Assembly (NCBI GenBank): GCA_944474755.1
Contig: OX104112.1
Coordinates: forward strand, 52,588,774 to 52,652,773
DNA: 64,000 bases
Source: Limnoperna fortunei
Taxonomy: Eukaryota > Mollusca > Bivalvia > Mytilida > Modiolidae
Direction: 5' to 3'
Both the position numbers and the translations under genes were made by a program. The notes beneath the pieces were generated by a model. It made no database searches, was not told the origin of the DNA, and was given only the letters and a program-made list of their open reading frames with translations. Numbering within the stretch: position 1 is the stretch's first letter; the number at the start of each line of letters is the position of its first letter. Shown here one piece after another: positions 42,401-55,900 of this stretch.

Positions 42401-45400
42401 TTCACGATTAATCACATCTTTTCATTGCATTCTTTATTTGAGTTATTACGGGTAATTTGCGATTTATAGTTGCTACACGTTTCGCTCTTGTTTTGAAGTT
42501 GAAGTGTCTTGGAATAAATGTTTCAGCATAATCTATGACAACAGAAATTCTAGGACCATTCTCCCTACAAGATTCAGGGCAACACAATCAAATTATTTCA
42601 AGCAGTAACTAATTTCTGTGCAAGCACAGATGTATCCAAGAACTCAATATTTTACTCGCCAAACCGACTGGCTAAATCATACACTTATCTTAAACGAATG
42701 CCACTGCCCGTCAATGTGTCACGCTCAGTTGTATGATGTGTAGTCAATGTTAGTCAATTTTCCCGATTCTGTTTTAACCTGAGCTCCCTTTTTAGCTGTT
42801 AGTGTGGGTTAAGTCTGCGCGGACAAACAACATGTTTTTGTTCACTTTAACAAACTTTCATCGGGTAGACTAGCGTATGTTTTCTTGGCGGGTAGATTTA
42901 TTTATTTCGAACTATTTGTCTTGTCAGTTTCCATAGAGGAACATGCTTCCTCATTTAACTCACGTCGATTGCGCGGCACTGTCTCAAAGTTTGCATTGTG
43001 CGCCGTATAAAAACACACAAATACTCTTTTCGGAAGTGTGTTTTGCGTTTCCTCAGTTCACCACACAAAGATAGCTTCTATTCGTTAAATTTATTTGTAA
43101 AACTATAAGCGGCATGAAAATTACCACGATTATCCTTGTAATTTCATAAACCAGCCATTACAAAAACAAAAAATACAGAAATGGTATACTTTATCGTGGG
43201 TTTGTTATCGATAAACAATATAGGAGGAGTAATTTTATTTGTGAATATAATTACTGACGCACCACGTGTCTCATTAATGGCAGCGCACATGCAGCGAGAG
43301 ATAAGCAATTGATAAACCTGTCTATATGATTAAATAATTTAAAAGCATAACAAAAAATACGAGTTATACGGTGCTGCAAAATGTTATTTAATTTCTTTCA
43401 TATGCTTGGACATGCATAGAAGTATAAATATATTGTAAAATAATTTTCCGTTAATAAGCTTGGTTTTGACGTTTGTTTTCATTCTATGAAGTCTCATATA
43501 ACATGTTCGTCATACAAAATACATAGTCTATTACTTTGCAGCAAACATACGCTATGCCACTTCAACAAACATTCGTTTCATTGTTTTGCAGCTTTCCTTT
43601 GACTGTATTACTTGTTTGTTCTTTAAAGCGACTAGTATTACAATATTACCACGAATCGAAAAATGCAAATATATCACTGTATCTAAAACGAAGAATCTGG
43701 GAATTGTTAGTAAACAAATCAATGTATTTATTTTCATACTTATATGAGCCTCTGCTTTTTAATGCTGATGAATCCAACCGAACTATACCAGCGTCTCAAA
43801 ATCCTGCCATAACTGTTGACATGTTATTTATGTAGTGTTATTCATACCATAGAGCAATTCTCTGGTAAATAGGATGTTTGGGTGGGAATGGATATATTAA
43901 TGAAGTTCTGTACATTAAATTTGTTTAAAAGAACTGAAGACAGAAACATCAAGAGGTTGTAGGTAGTAGCTGGTGGTAAACAAAAAAAAATATTCACCTT
44001 CTGCCTTAGTTGTAGCGATAATATCACTGTTACGTGTGTTGAATCTCAATCATAAAGAAATAAGCAAGGCCTGATAATTATGTGACAAGGAAATGCTAAG
44101 AATGCTAAGAACCTGTTGAAGATGTTTTGTTTTCTGTTTCTTTCAGACCTTCAAAAAATAACTTCTTTAATAACCTCTCTCCTTTATAAACGGAGGAAAG
44201 GTTTCACCCAAGGCACTCAATGCCGCTTTATCAGTCGTAGTTGCTGAAAGAGGATAACTTCCGTTTACAGCTAACACCTTTGGAGGTTTAGTGTCATATG
44301 AAATTCCTCATTCCTTAATATTTCAAACATTAGCCGGTCATTTTGTCACATCGTATTTTTCTATCAACTTATCTAGACTGGCAAAATAATTAATTTTTAT
44401 CTACACAGAAATTGCAACATCCATGGGAATTGTTTTGTGGAATTGTCAATGCTTAAGCTTCGACACGTTTCTGATGCACGATCTACCAACGAGTAAAGCC
44501 ATAATCAGCACAAATCATTACCGCTTTTGCTCACTGCCATTCCACATTTTAGTAATTGAAAACATTTCGTAATATAAACGAGATGATGTTGTTGGGTTTT
44601 ATTTCTCTTAGGAACATTTTTTGCAACAGGAGGTAATTGTTTACGTCATACTTATTTTATGGTCCTCATTTGGTATTTCCCTGATAAATTGCAATGAATT
44701 TCAGTGTTTTATTAAACTGTAATCAACAAGTAGCAGGCGCAGTTTGAAGAAAATACGATATTAAGTTACCGAAAGTGGTCGGGTTTATCGTACCCACGGA
44801 ATTACCGGACTCGACTGTATCCATTGAAAGATGACCAGAGTGCTAACCGCGATTGTCAAAAGTAGATTGAATACGGTAAAGAACTATATAGATTCCGCCA
44901 ATGTTTTGTCTCAGTTTTTGCAAATTAATTGTGTTTTTAAATGGAAAATTTATCTATAACGACAGGTGCAGTCACTAAATCTTAAAATATTATAACTTTG
45001 TAAGTCCCCTCGATATTAGAATTAAGTGTTTTGGCCTGTTATGGAATTGTAAGATTTTTTCACTTATTTCAAAGCAATATTATTTGTCTATTTACCGCAA
45101 CATTCTTTCAATAATTTTATTACAATCATCTGAATTAGCCCAAGGACATAATATAATGAAATATCTGTTCTAGGCTTTTGTGTAAAAATCTTGTCCATAG
45201 TCAACCTTTAAAAAACAATAGATATACTTAAAAGTAATTATTTGTTTTTCTATATTCTTGTTTCTGTATCAAATTCCTTAAAAACTACAACAACAATAAT
45301 TAAAAAACTTCTTATTTAGAAACCTACAAATAACCGTAAAAATTAAACAAAGATTAGGTCTATTATGTGGACACAGTAGGAAGAATAATTAACACGAAGA

Positions 45401-45420
45401 TATCTGAATATAAAGAAGAT
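42400..45420. other. gene-free stretch
   Basis: Low-scoring open readings only. CCGTATAAAAACAC at about 43002 looks like a TATA box, but no exon follows that I can support. Confidence 0.4.
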
Positions 45421-45613
45421 TCATACTTAGTGTGACTGTATGACAAGTAACTTTGTCATCCTATATCATATTTACAAAAATGCTGAATTAGATTAATGTC
45501 AAATTAATACGGTACGTATTGATTACAAAATTCCATTGTCACACGATAGTACACATGTACTATGTCTATGTCGACGATTCACACCGGTTAATGAAGCTAT
45601 ATTTATTATATAG

Positions 45614-45709
45614 AGGATTTGGCCGAGGGGTCTAGACCGCTGGACAGAGTGCAGGCGATTTGGTACCACATTGTCACAACGGTGTGAGTTCGAATCCCGC
45701 TGTGGGTAA
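45614..45709 (+). repeat. tRNA-Leu-like region, copy 1
   Basis: TTGGCCGAGGGGTCTAGACC is a type II D-arm/A box and GAGTTCGAATCCCGC is a T-arm/B box with pairable stem. Acceptor ends and anticodon stem do not close, so it is a SINE head or tRNA pseudogene and not a working tRNA gene. Confidence 0.65.
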
Positions 45710-46059
45710 ACTTAAATTTGACAGTGTTAAAAATGTAATTCTAACAGTGTTGGGCATAACTTGTAGACGTATATATAAAAATTTGATATTAACCCTGTAA
45801 TTCTGATGTGTCAGCAATCCGCTGGATAGATATATTATATGGTTGTAACAATACTTAGACGTTTGTATATAATTTACTTACTGTGACTGTATGACAAGTA
45901 ACTTTGTCATCCTATATAATATATACAAAAATGCTGAATTAGATTACTGTCAAATTAATACGTATTGGTTACGAAAATTCCATCGTCACACGCTAGTACA
46001 CATGTACTATGTCTATGTTTACGAATCACCACAGTTAATGAAGCTATATTTTGTATATA

Positions 46060-46155
46060 GCGGATTCGGCCGAGGGGTCTAGACCACTTGCACGGAGTGC
46101 AGGCGATTTTGTGCCACAGTGTCACAACGGTGCGAGTTCGAATCCCGCTGAGGAT
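46060..46155 (+). repeat. tRNA-Leu-like region, copy 2
   Basis: As copy 1, with TCGGCCGAGGGGTCTAGACC and GCGAGTTCGAATCCCGC. Distinct from the common SINE family in this window. Confidence 0.65.
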
Positions 46156-46194
46156 AAACTAAAATTTGACAGTGTTAAAAATCTAATTCTAACA

Positions 46195-46355
46195 ATGGAA
46201 AAAATGAAATCATAGTTTTTAGTCAATTTGGTTATTTCAGCGATACAAGATATCATTCCAGTTGCCGCATATATATAAATGCGGCAACTGGAATTGGTAT
46301 CTTGTATCGCAGAAATAACTAAATTGACGAGAAACTATGATTTCATTTTTTCCAT
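46195..46355. mobile_element. 161-bp hairpin MITE with 76-bp arms
   Basis: ATGGAAAAAATGAAATCATA (46195) mirrors TATGATTTCATTTTTTCCAT (46336-46355). The arms meet at ATATATA with CGATACAAGATA and CCAGTTGCCGCAT paired. AAC flanks both sides. It sits exactly at the end of tRNA-like copy 2. Confidence 0.88.
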
Positions 46356-46359
46356 AACG

Positions 46360-49300
46360 GTATTTTGTTTTTTTATATTTAACCTTACGCTATGCCCGAT
46401 TTATTTCAATTATTGTCATAAAAAAATTACAAAATACCTACTTTTTATCTTACCGTTGACGTTAAAAAGGCCGAACTGTTTAACTCAAAAACGTAAAACA
46501 TTGTTAAATCTTTACAAGATTATAAAAAAACAAGATCGATTAAAGTGACACTTCAACCATTTACAACATATTAACACAATTTAAAGTAGTATTGGTTAAA
46601 GCAACTAAAAATTAATTACGTCAACTGTAAAGGAACGATGCAGAACGACTAAAAGTGTGTGTTTCTTATATAATTTTTAATGAACTGAATAAACACGTAT
46701 TTTAACATTTATACAAATTTTAATAAGTTACACATAGTTGTTTGTTTGTTTAAACGGGTATAAACGCCAATTATTTTTACTTGGTGAGAAAGCCGGATTG
46801 CTCGGTAAAAACACTACATTGTTCGAAGTGTGTGGAACGCCGTTTTCATCAATTTTTCGTCTATTTGTGTGATCCAGTTATTATTGGGAGGAAAGTCATA
46901 GTACCAAGAAAAAAAACTATCAGCAAGATAGACAGGATCATTTTTACATTATAACTAGACCTTTTTCTAAGAAAATATATCAAACTCAGTGTAAATACGG
47001 TTTAATATAGATATTTGTTAGTTGATTTGCAATCAAATATTATCATTATAGCATTTGAAATTCGAAGATATAGTTATTAAGAACCTATCTGACTATGTTT
47101 CATTCCAAATACAAACTGAGTCGAAAAAATATGTTACTTGAAATTTTATGATAAAAGCTAAGCATGTTACGATTGTGGCCTTCGAATATTTTTGGTTTGT
47201 AGTAAATTAATAAGATTAGTATATTTGATATGAAATATTTACAATAAAAGTTGTTCTACTCTCTTAATTACAGAATTATCCAGAATGCGACAATACTATC
47301 TATTTCATGAATTTATAACTTAATTAGGTTCAGTATAGCACACTAGATATATAGCCCAATCACAGCCCATGTTTTGTTCACAGATTACTAATTATTTGTA
47401 ATGAGAAGTCGGAATCTTTAAATCTTACTTACAATAAAATATAAATTGTTTCATTATATATGCGTGCAACGTTAAGGGAAAAAATCCAGAGGTCGAAAAA
47501 TGTTAAATATTTTTTCACACTAGTATCCAGGTAGGGTGGAAATCAGACAATTTTGCAACACATCGTAGTATTGTTATATTATGTTGTGTGATGTCCGAGA
47601 AGATGCGCTAACAAGCTGTTCCCATTTGGTTCAAAGGGGCATAACTTTTCAGAAAATATATAGAATCATAATTCCCTGTAGAAATGTATATCTACAGAGA
47701 AATATCAAATTTCAAAAAAGGTGTGGTGACATTGAAGTGTATAACTAACATAGTTTGGTTAGACTTCCACCTTTGACGGTAAACAAACAGCTGAAATATT
47801 TAGCATTTTGATTGTTTTAACTTTACATCTTTATAATGTGATTTTAATAACCAATAACGACAAATTTTATGACATTCTGCTGGTGGTTGGTTACGCAGAC
47901 AACAACTGGACTGACAGACGGATAGACGGAGGAAAACGATGGCATGTATGCCCAGTCCTGTTTCGTTATGTGGTGTCTAAAAAGTAATATCAATCAGTAA
48001 TATGGGTATATATAAAACAAAATTAATTAATAAACGTTAGAAATAGTTTATAGTGTCATAAGTCTAACAATATTACTATTTTTTAATGTGGTTTTATTTC
48101 TATTAAAAACTGTCAAATATTGTCTCGTCTCCAGCTATGAGCTACATTTTTACATCTGTGTTTCTTACAACTAAATTAAATTTTTGTTGACTGAAAATAT
48201 TTTTCCTTGTTTAGTAAGTTCAATATACGTTTCTGTATTTCTTGTTTTTCAATAACTAATATTAAACACATGTAGTTGCATGTTCTTTCCATAAATACAT
48301 TTGTTTGTAAAAAAGATGTATATCTAAATATACAACTGAATTATGTGACATATACTTTCAAAATCTGATAGATGTTTGAGTTTGGTATTATTAGAAACAT
48401 ATTTGGAAGATGTCTGATGATATCCTGGACATATAGAGAAATTAAAAGTCATCCATGTTTATTGCTTTCATAGCGAACAACTTACTTTTCCTGTTAATTA
48501 TTCTTAGATTTATTCATTCATCTTGTTTATACTTTTCATTCGTTTTCAATAATTAATTCCCCGTGCTATAATTTTTATTATAAGAAAACATCTAATGTTC
48601 ACACCAAATTTTTTATTTGTAAAAATTACACAAATCAGTATATTTAAGTACATATTATTTCTTACCTTCTAACAGCCGCTACCTGTTTTGGGATCGGCGA
48701 AATGGTTAACAGAATGTTGAACTTTAGTAAACAGAACTTATTAATGGTCGGATCTTAGCACTAATGGATCATGGGTTTAATTTGAACCGATGTTTAGAAC
48801 ATGATAATATTTTATTAAACACCACCTAAGTTGTTGGTCAGGTTTAATTATATGACGCGATAATTGCAAATCGTGTTCTGCTTACGCTGAAGCAGATCAC
48901 ATGGTGTCAAGTACAATATTATTTCTTTCAGAATTGTATATTTGAACTACTAAAATAACAAGTTATTGTTCTATCTAACGCGAAATAATAAACAAAATGG
49001 TTGAGAATTTCGTCTCAGCTGGGACAAATCTACATGTTAAAAGACAATTGATAATTAAAATAAATCGTATATGTATTGCTTTTTCGACGGATTCGGTATT
49101 ATATTCTCTTTAACCCTTTGACATAATGACACTTTCCCTATCGAAAAGCAAGTCACTTGATTGTAATTCTGTTTTTTTTATTTGTCAAAAATAAGTGGAA
49201 CGGGTTGTCCGGAAAAAGTGTGGTAAAATAAAAATTCACCTTTAAAGGTATTATTTGTAATTCAAATTTTAAGATGTTGTTATATGTTTGTTTCTGTATT

Positions 49301-50670
49301 TGATGGTAATTATTTAAAGAAAGTGTATTATTTAATAACTTTTAAAATCACTTGCATATACATGTTGATTAGAATATCAAATGTGCATTACTGTTCGTGG
49401 ATGTCCATCGTCATATACACAAAGACATGTTTGGTCTCTAATTGTAAAGTATACTTTGCTTATTTAGTTAATTTATGTTTAAATGTTATTTCGAAATTTC
49501 TTATAAATAATTTTTTCACATTGATAAATAATATATTTACAAAATCATTTTTATCTGGGACAGTGAGTTTCAATATACAATATACATGTTCATGGATATT
49601 AGTACATGAACAAAAATGTACATGTAGATATATGTAAATATTCAAAAGTTGAAAATACTGAACGAAATAATTTGTTGAAATAACGAATGTTTAAAAATAA
49701 TTTTAAACTCATTTTACTTGTTAATTATACACATTCGTCCATTTACAATTTAAACAAGTTAAATACATGTGTATGTACTTTATTTTGATGCCCGTTTTTC
49801 ATGCCCATGATATTAAGGTTTGCTTACTTTTGTCTGTCCGTATGAACATGTCTGGTCGATTGTAAAGCGGAATGACTTAATATATATTGTTGACAGGGTC
49901 ATTCGTAGATCAAGGCAATTTTATTTTCACTGCGTTTGTGATCTTAACATAACACCGGATAAAAGTAGAACGAACTTTTTGATTTGTTTTATAAGAAGAG
50001 AAAGTCCAAACGCCAATCCTCAATATATTAATAATATTTAAGCATGCATTATATTGCGATGTCAACCAAATATAAAAAAATCGAATCAGTAACGATACAT
50101 TAACAAGCACAAAGCTGGATTTGAAAAAATAAAGAGGCATATCTGCCCCATATTTTGCATCGCTTAGGTGTTTTATATACAATGTACACGCCGAGATATT
50201 GTAAACAATAGATTTCAACTCGTCACAGGCTACGTATTTGTTATTATTTGTTCCTTAATTATAGATTTGCATGCTCATGTTTAAGACCTATAAATATGTG
50301 TTTATTAGTGGTCATTCCAGGAATAAACTGCTCTTTACGTTAGTACTCACAATCTGGTGTAATATAATGATTATTAATTACAATCGTGTATTTTGTATAT
50401 TGTAGAAAAATTTAGATAAGCTTTGAATTTTATATTATAGTGCTTTTTATTGTGTTATTTTTGGACTTAGGAATTATAGATTATTTGATTTAGTTTGGTC
50501 CAGATGTTTACAAAATTAGAGTTGAGATGACTTAATTTATATGCCATATATGCCACATCTTGAGCTTTGTACCTTAAACGATTTATAAGTTTAATGGTTT
50601 TAATATACGTTTAAACCTGGAGAATAAGAATATAATATGAACTATAACTGAGCGATATTATTTCAACTCT
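46360..50670. other. gene-free stretch with decayed repeats
   Basis: Two worn pieces of the SINE body lie at 46737-46930 (AAACGCCAATTATTTTTACT; GGGAGGAAAGTCATAGTACC). 47630-47975 looks like an old repeat (GGTTCAAAGGGGCATAAC; GACAGACGGATAGACGGA). No exon that I can support. Confidence 0.45.
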
Positions 50671-50673
50671 CAG

Positions 50674-50679
50674 TTTATT
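50674..50679 (-). terminator. polyadenylation signal of the fusion-enzyme gene
   Basis: AATAAA on the minus strand, about 195 bp after the stop codon. Confidence 0.5.
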
Positions 50680-50874
50680 TTGAAAAATTGAAATAATTAC
50701 AAATGTAACAAATTGTTGACAACATGACTACAAAACAAATATAACATATATACAAAACAACAAGTATGTACAAACAAAATCTTACATAGCTCAAAAATAT
50801 GTACATAGCTTGCTGTAAGAAATTCAACAAGCTAAACAAGGCACAAACGACAAAGTAAAGTTAACAATATGTCG

Positions 50875-51132
50875 TCAATAAAACATCGCATGAACGTCAT
50901 CTTTTGCATGTGGTCCATAATTACACGAGCTGAATTCACTATTCCGCCTTTTAGTTGACGACACACCATCTGTATATGGAAGGAACTTAATAACCATTCT
51001 AGCTTCACAAAGTGGTCTAGCTGGAAAGTCTTTCATGTCATCGCCACGGACGTACATACATCGTTCCTTTGGGTTGTCTGTCAGAATGCAGTGTATATAA
51101 CTTGTGGGGTCAGTTCCTGCCACACAATATAC
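50875..51132 (-). CDS. fusion enzyme, last exon
   Basis: Acceptor CATTGTAG and stop TGA at 50877-50875. Encodes VYCVAGTDPTSY, MYVRGDDMKDFP and FLPYTDGVSSTKRR (substrate-closing signature), then a polar tail SCNYGPHAKDDVHAMFY. Confidence 0.85.
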   Translation of the reverse strand, partial: VYCVAGTDPTSYIHCILTDNPKERCMYVRGDDMKDFPARPLCEARMVIKFLPYTDGVSSTKRRNSEFSSCNYGPHAKDDVHAMFY

Positions 51133-52915
51133 CTACAATGTTACAGTCTTTAAGAATTATAGTTAAACAAATTTATGTGATTGATGTCTTCTTGTGGTTT
51201 CAATGGAACATGATAATTTGTAAATTTGGTATCCATTCTACTAGAAATGAAAGAAACTATTAATGTATACAACGCACATTAAAGTAACGTAATAATGCGT
51301 CGACATTTTGTTTAGATAACTAATTCTCAGATAATATAAAGATTCGTTTAAATAGACGAATTGAGAAATTTTGATTAAATCATTCAAGTTAAAAAGTAAT
51401 GGCATTTTATGTATGACATCTTTACATTTTTCGTGATACAAAATAAAAAAAAGAAATTCTTCACCTGCATAACTTTGTAATGAGAATATACATTTATAAG
51501 GTTATTTTTCATAACCTCAGGGGCCTCGGTGGCCGAGTGGTTAAGGTAGTTCGTCTACTATTGATCACGTGGTCTGTCAAGACTGAGATTTCGGGCAGGG
51601 TGTATTCGACTCCAATCTCAATTTACAAGGATTGCCAGTTTTCATGGGGCATGTCGGGGTTTTTCTCCGGGTACTCCGGTTCCTCCCCAAATAAAAACTT
51701 GACGCCATAATATAGATGAAAAATTGCTGAGTAGCGTTAAAAACATTATAACAAACAAAGCGCCAACAATCAATGTTCCAATATATTAATCAGAATTGAT
51801 CATACTTTGGTTAAATTTCTTTTTTAAACATTTTCAGTTTGTACAGCAATTACAAAATGCTGTGTTTGAAATCTGATGACAAACTTTATTGTAGTATATT
51901 AATGAAGAAGGTTCCTAATGGCGCAGACAATTTTGAAATTGCCAAATACAGAAGTAGTTTTACAACAGATTGATACAGAGGCATCGATAAGTATTTGTAC
52001 TGAAATATACAATTTAAAAGAATCATTTTCAGTTAAATACAATATGGTTAATATCTCTAGATTCAACTGGACAACCTTTTAGCTATTTAATCAGTTATTA
52101 TATCAAACACAAACTCAATGCTTTTCTCATTCAAAATGTAAACAATTATTGTTTATTTATTATCTATGTTATTGGCAAGAATTATTGATCAATTGTTATG
52201 GCTACCTAGACGAAAGAAATTATCGCATAATATAGAGAAACAAAAAATGATATAGCTAACATAAAACAGACGTTTATCATAATAGTGAAAAAATATACAG
52301 GATTGTTCCAAACGTCATGACACCAGGAGCTCATAAATACCCATTATCAACTGTTTACTGTACTGACAAGCAATTTATATATCAATATTTTTACTGTTTT
52401 AATAGATTCAATTATCTTATCTGATGTTATAAATATGTAAACAATAAAGTACTTAGTAAGATATCTGACAAGTGTGTAGTTGGAACTTTTGAACTTATTA
52501 TCCAGCGTATCTTATTGCCTCAGAGTATATGGCATAGTATTATCGCATTATAGTCATAAATATGTACATGTACATTTGTAGTAACCAATTATTAATTGAC
52601 TGTCGATAACTGTCGACATTCTATTCAGAAACTATTTTAAAACCTCAAACCATATATCTTTGAAAAATGAAGCAATAAGTTATATGTATGTTGGTAAGGT
52701 AAATACTTGGTGGGAAATTTCTGGAATTTTGTGGTAACATTAAAATAGCCATAACATAAAAGTGCAGAATGATAAAAGTTGGAACTGTACCATGTCAGCA
52801 TATTTCTTTACATTTAACATGCGTTTTTCTGTGCTGTCAATAGGAACTCTTTTCTTCAGTCTGTAAATGCTTCTACTGTCATGGACTCCTACTATAACCT
52901 TAATAAACCAGTTGA

Positions 52916-52979
<64 letters not shown>

Positions 52980-55900
52980 CTTAGGCTAGTGTTGTTCTTT
53001 TTTTTTAATGTCGTGTGTCTTTGTATGAATTCGCATTTTGTTACTGGCCTATGGTTTCGACTGTCGTTTTCTTACATCATTCTTTTTACGTGATGCTCCA
53101 TTAAAGATATGCTCCGAATCCTTTAATTTTTGAATTTTAAACAATATAAAAATTATGTTTTCAAATATAGTTTTATAGTCGGTTCTAATATAAGTGTAAT
53201 ACCTTGTTGATATTCATCACACGCATTTGTTCAAGTCTTTATGTTTAGGTTTATGGTTTATGTCAACCAATATCAACGTAAATTTTGATAGATCAATGTC
53301 GTATCAAATCATACTTTCTGTATTTTCTGTTTTTATGTTTGATAATTGACAGAAGCCAAATCTGCGTGTTCATATTTAACAGAACCGTTTTATGTAAGTA
53401 ACTATTTAATCCAGAATATTGACTCTCATCGGTTGCTATTTTGTCTTTAAATCGCCGGACTGAATAGTTTCTAATAGTTCTGCAGGCTTTATTTTAAGCA
53501 CCAATATTCAGTACACAAACAAGTGAACAACAATAAATGAATCCTATTGGGTGGTCCAAAGTTAAATTATTGTTTGTGGAAGACAAATTTAGCAGTTGTA
53601 GCGGATACAATAGAGATACTTTTAAATCGAGAAAACCCGACCTTTATCGCATAAGAAGCGTTACCCACTATAGTCGAATGATATAGGTGTATTCACATGT
53701 CAACTACCATTTATTTGGAGTCTCCTATCCGCCACATTGACGAGCTGGTCAGTTTTGTGGGTCGAGCTCTGAAAACTTTTCCCAGCACTAAAGTTTATGA
53801 GGTTTTAACATCTTTACTGATCAGATGGAATGTGTAACTATTGGAAAAGGATAAATATTATAATAAACGGGTAGAAATGAAGAAGTGTTTTCACTAATGA
53901 TCTCCAAATTGAAATAAAAGAAGTGCAACCTTTGAAGTGGATGATTTGTATTTTATCCAAATAAATCAAAATCACAATCTGAACACTTAAACTATTATTT
54001 CACTTACCTGCTTTCCAAGAGCTTTCATTCGATGGAGAAGTACGATATGACCATTATGAAAAAGATCAAAGCAACCGACTGTGTAAACTTTGTCTACTCT
54101 AGTATCAAATGCATTTAATGGTACAGAATTATGACGCACTCTTCGTGCTGGAAGCATTTCATCATACTTCTCAAACAATTCGTCCTTATAACCGTTCTCC
54201 TTTGAACCATTGCTTTAAAAAATAAAAGAAAATAAAAACTTGTTCAACCTTGAAAATGACAGTCACAACGTTTTACAGATATAGTCCAAATTTAAAGCTA
54301 AATGATAATTTCTTCAGACTATATCAGCACAAAACCTGTTTTAGAACTCCTTCAAGCATACATATTACAATGTAGAACTTTATGTGTTGAATAACCATTA
54401 ACATGGATTAAATGAACGTATGCATGCCACAAAGCCAATTATAACATATCTTGCAACTTATATATTTCTCAAATACAAAAGGACATTTTCGATGAGTCAT
54501 AGGTAGTTTTCATATTCCTATTCTAGACAAGACAATGAGTAACTCACCGGGTGTCTAATAAGATGTTCAGTGCCCTGGAGTACCTAGGTGCGATCATTGT
54601 TTTTATTGGGTTCGGGTTTCTCACTTTCTGGTTTTGTTTTTGTTTTTTTTTTTTTTTGTTTCGTGATGTATACTTAAATGTGGATTTTTAATCGTCCTTA
54701 GACTTTCGGCTCTTTTCGTTCGATCGGTTCCTTGCTATTTATCTTATTGCATTAAGCTACAAAGTACAGTGTATTCTATGTTGGCTATCTATAAAGTGAG
54801 TAACATAAAGTTATTTTGGGACATAATTTGAAGACATAAACTTGCCTTTCTGTATTTGTTTTCTCTAAACGAAGGAAATTATCTGTGCTAGCCTCACTAT
54901 AACATTTACGTAGTTTCTGAAAGTAATTTTCAGTACATGTGAGCAGGTAAAGTGACTGTTTTAAAAGTAGCAATGTATGAAACGGTTTTTTGACTATTCA
55001 TATGTAATTTATAATTAATAGTCATATTTTACTTCTTTATTTAATTGTATATAAATCATGTTCTAATTTTCTGAAACGCTATGTTATGTTCTTCATAAAT
55101 TTTGACGACAAATATTGTATATCTTTTCATAATTTGTGTATGGTTTGTAATCCATAACAGAAATGCTTATTCGAATGAAAATACCATGATGAAAATGAAT
55201 CGATTAATTAATGTTTAACGCCCAGCTATAATATTTAAACTCTTTTCAGAACGAGAAAAAAATGCGTAAGTGATCGGGATAGGTCGGTGAGTGCTTAATG
55301 CTGCAACAGGAAAAGAAGGAACCATGTTTAGTATGTCATGCAATAACCTTGTACCTTCGGGATACAGTATTATTTTTTTTTTGTTCACAGCGTATCCTTC
55401 TTATAAATTACATATATATTACTTGATGTTACCGTCTACATCCGAAAGAAGTCGATAAAAACTGTAACTCTTGTTCAGAACATGTACAACCTGCGAACTT
55501 TTCGTACGGTACTTTCGTACGAGGGGTCTAACCATTAAAAAATAGCCAGTCAAATATTCTACCAGCATTTTAGCATTCAGAGATACGAAGCAAAAGGTTA
55601 CAGAAATCAAAATTTAAAGAGCTATAATTTTCTATGCGTGGAAGTATTTCCTTTCTATCTGTAAAGTCGTCCATTTTATTGTCCTTGATGTTTTATGTTT
55701 AATATCAAACAACTGTTGTTTTGTCTATGAATATGATCATTTATGAAAATTATTAGTATAAAAATGGTGCATGATTTATGTATTCCTTATCATACACTAA
55801 TTAAGGCTTACCACTGTTTTTGACAAACCGTATGAAGTGTCTTCTAATAGTCTGTCCGAAATTGTATTGGCTCTGAAAATATTACTTAAGACAAGTTCCA

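Larger units (their letters stand above)
45431..46195 (+). repeat. two direct copies of a tRNA-like SINE with shared 5' flank, 451-bp step
   Basis: Copy 1 is 45431-45746 and copy 2 is 45882-46195. They match along TGTGACTGTATGACAAGTAA, CACATGTACTATGTCTATG and AATTTGACAGTGTTAAAAAT. Because non-tRNA flank is included, this is a segmental duplication (or a large repeat unit) rather than two independent insertions. Confidence 0.85.

Noticed and set aside
42995..43075. Promoter with TATA box (CGTATAAAAACAC)
   Set aside because: No exon or transcript-like ORF follows; a TATA match alone is weak in A/T-rich DNA.
45614..45709. Functional tRNA-Leu gene
   Set aside because: The T-arm is plausible, but the acceptor stem does not pair and the whole is duplicated with non-tRNA sequence.
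48690..48810. tRNA-like stretch (GGATCGGCGAAATGGTTAAC ... GGGTTTAATTTGAACC)
   Set aside because: The boxes are too degraded; at best a very old SINE head.
49284..49637. 117-codon plus-strand reading
   Set aside because: Composition follows A/T-rich DNA; no domain, no splice context and a similar reading on the other strand.
52881..53093. Plus-strand reading with a run of about 18 Leu
   Set aside because: The Leu run is the (TTA)n microsatellite; there is no start context or domain.
54200..54212. Extra residues at the start of the HxGH exon using the first AG (54213)
   Set aside because: That start needs phase 2 from the previous exon, but the exon at 56594-56422 ends in phase 0; kept only as a possible isoform.
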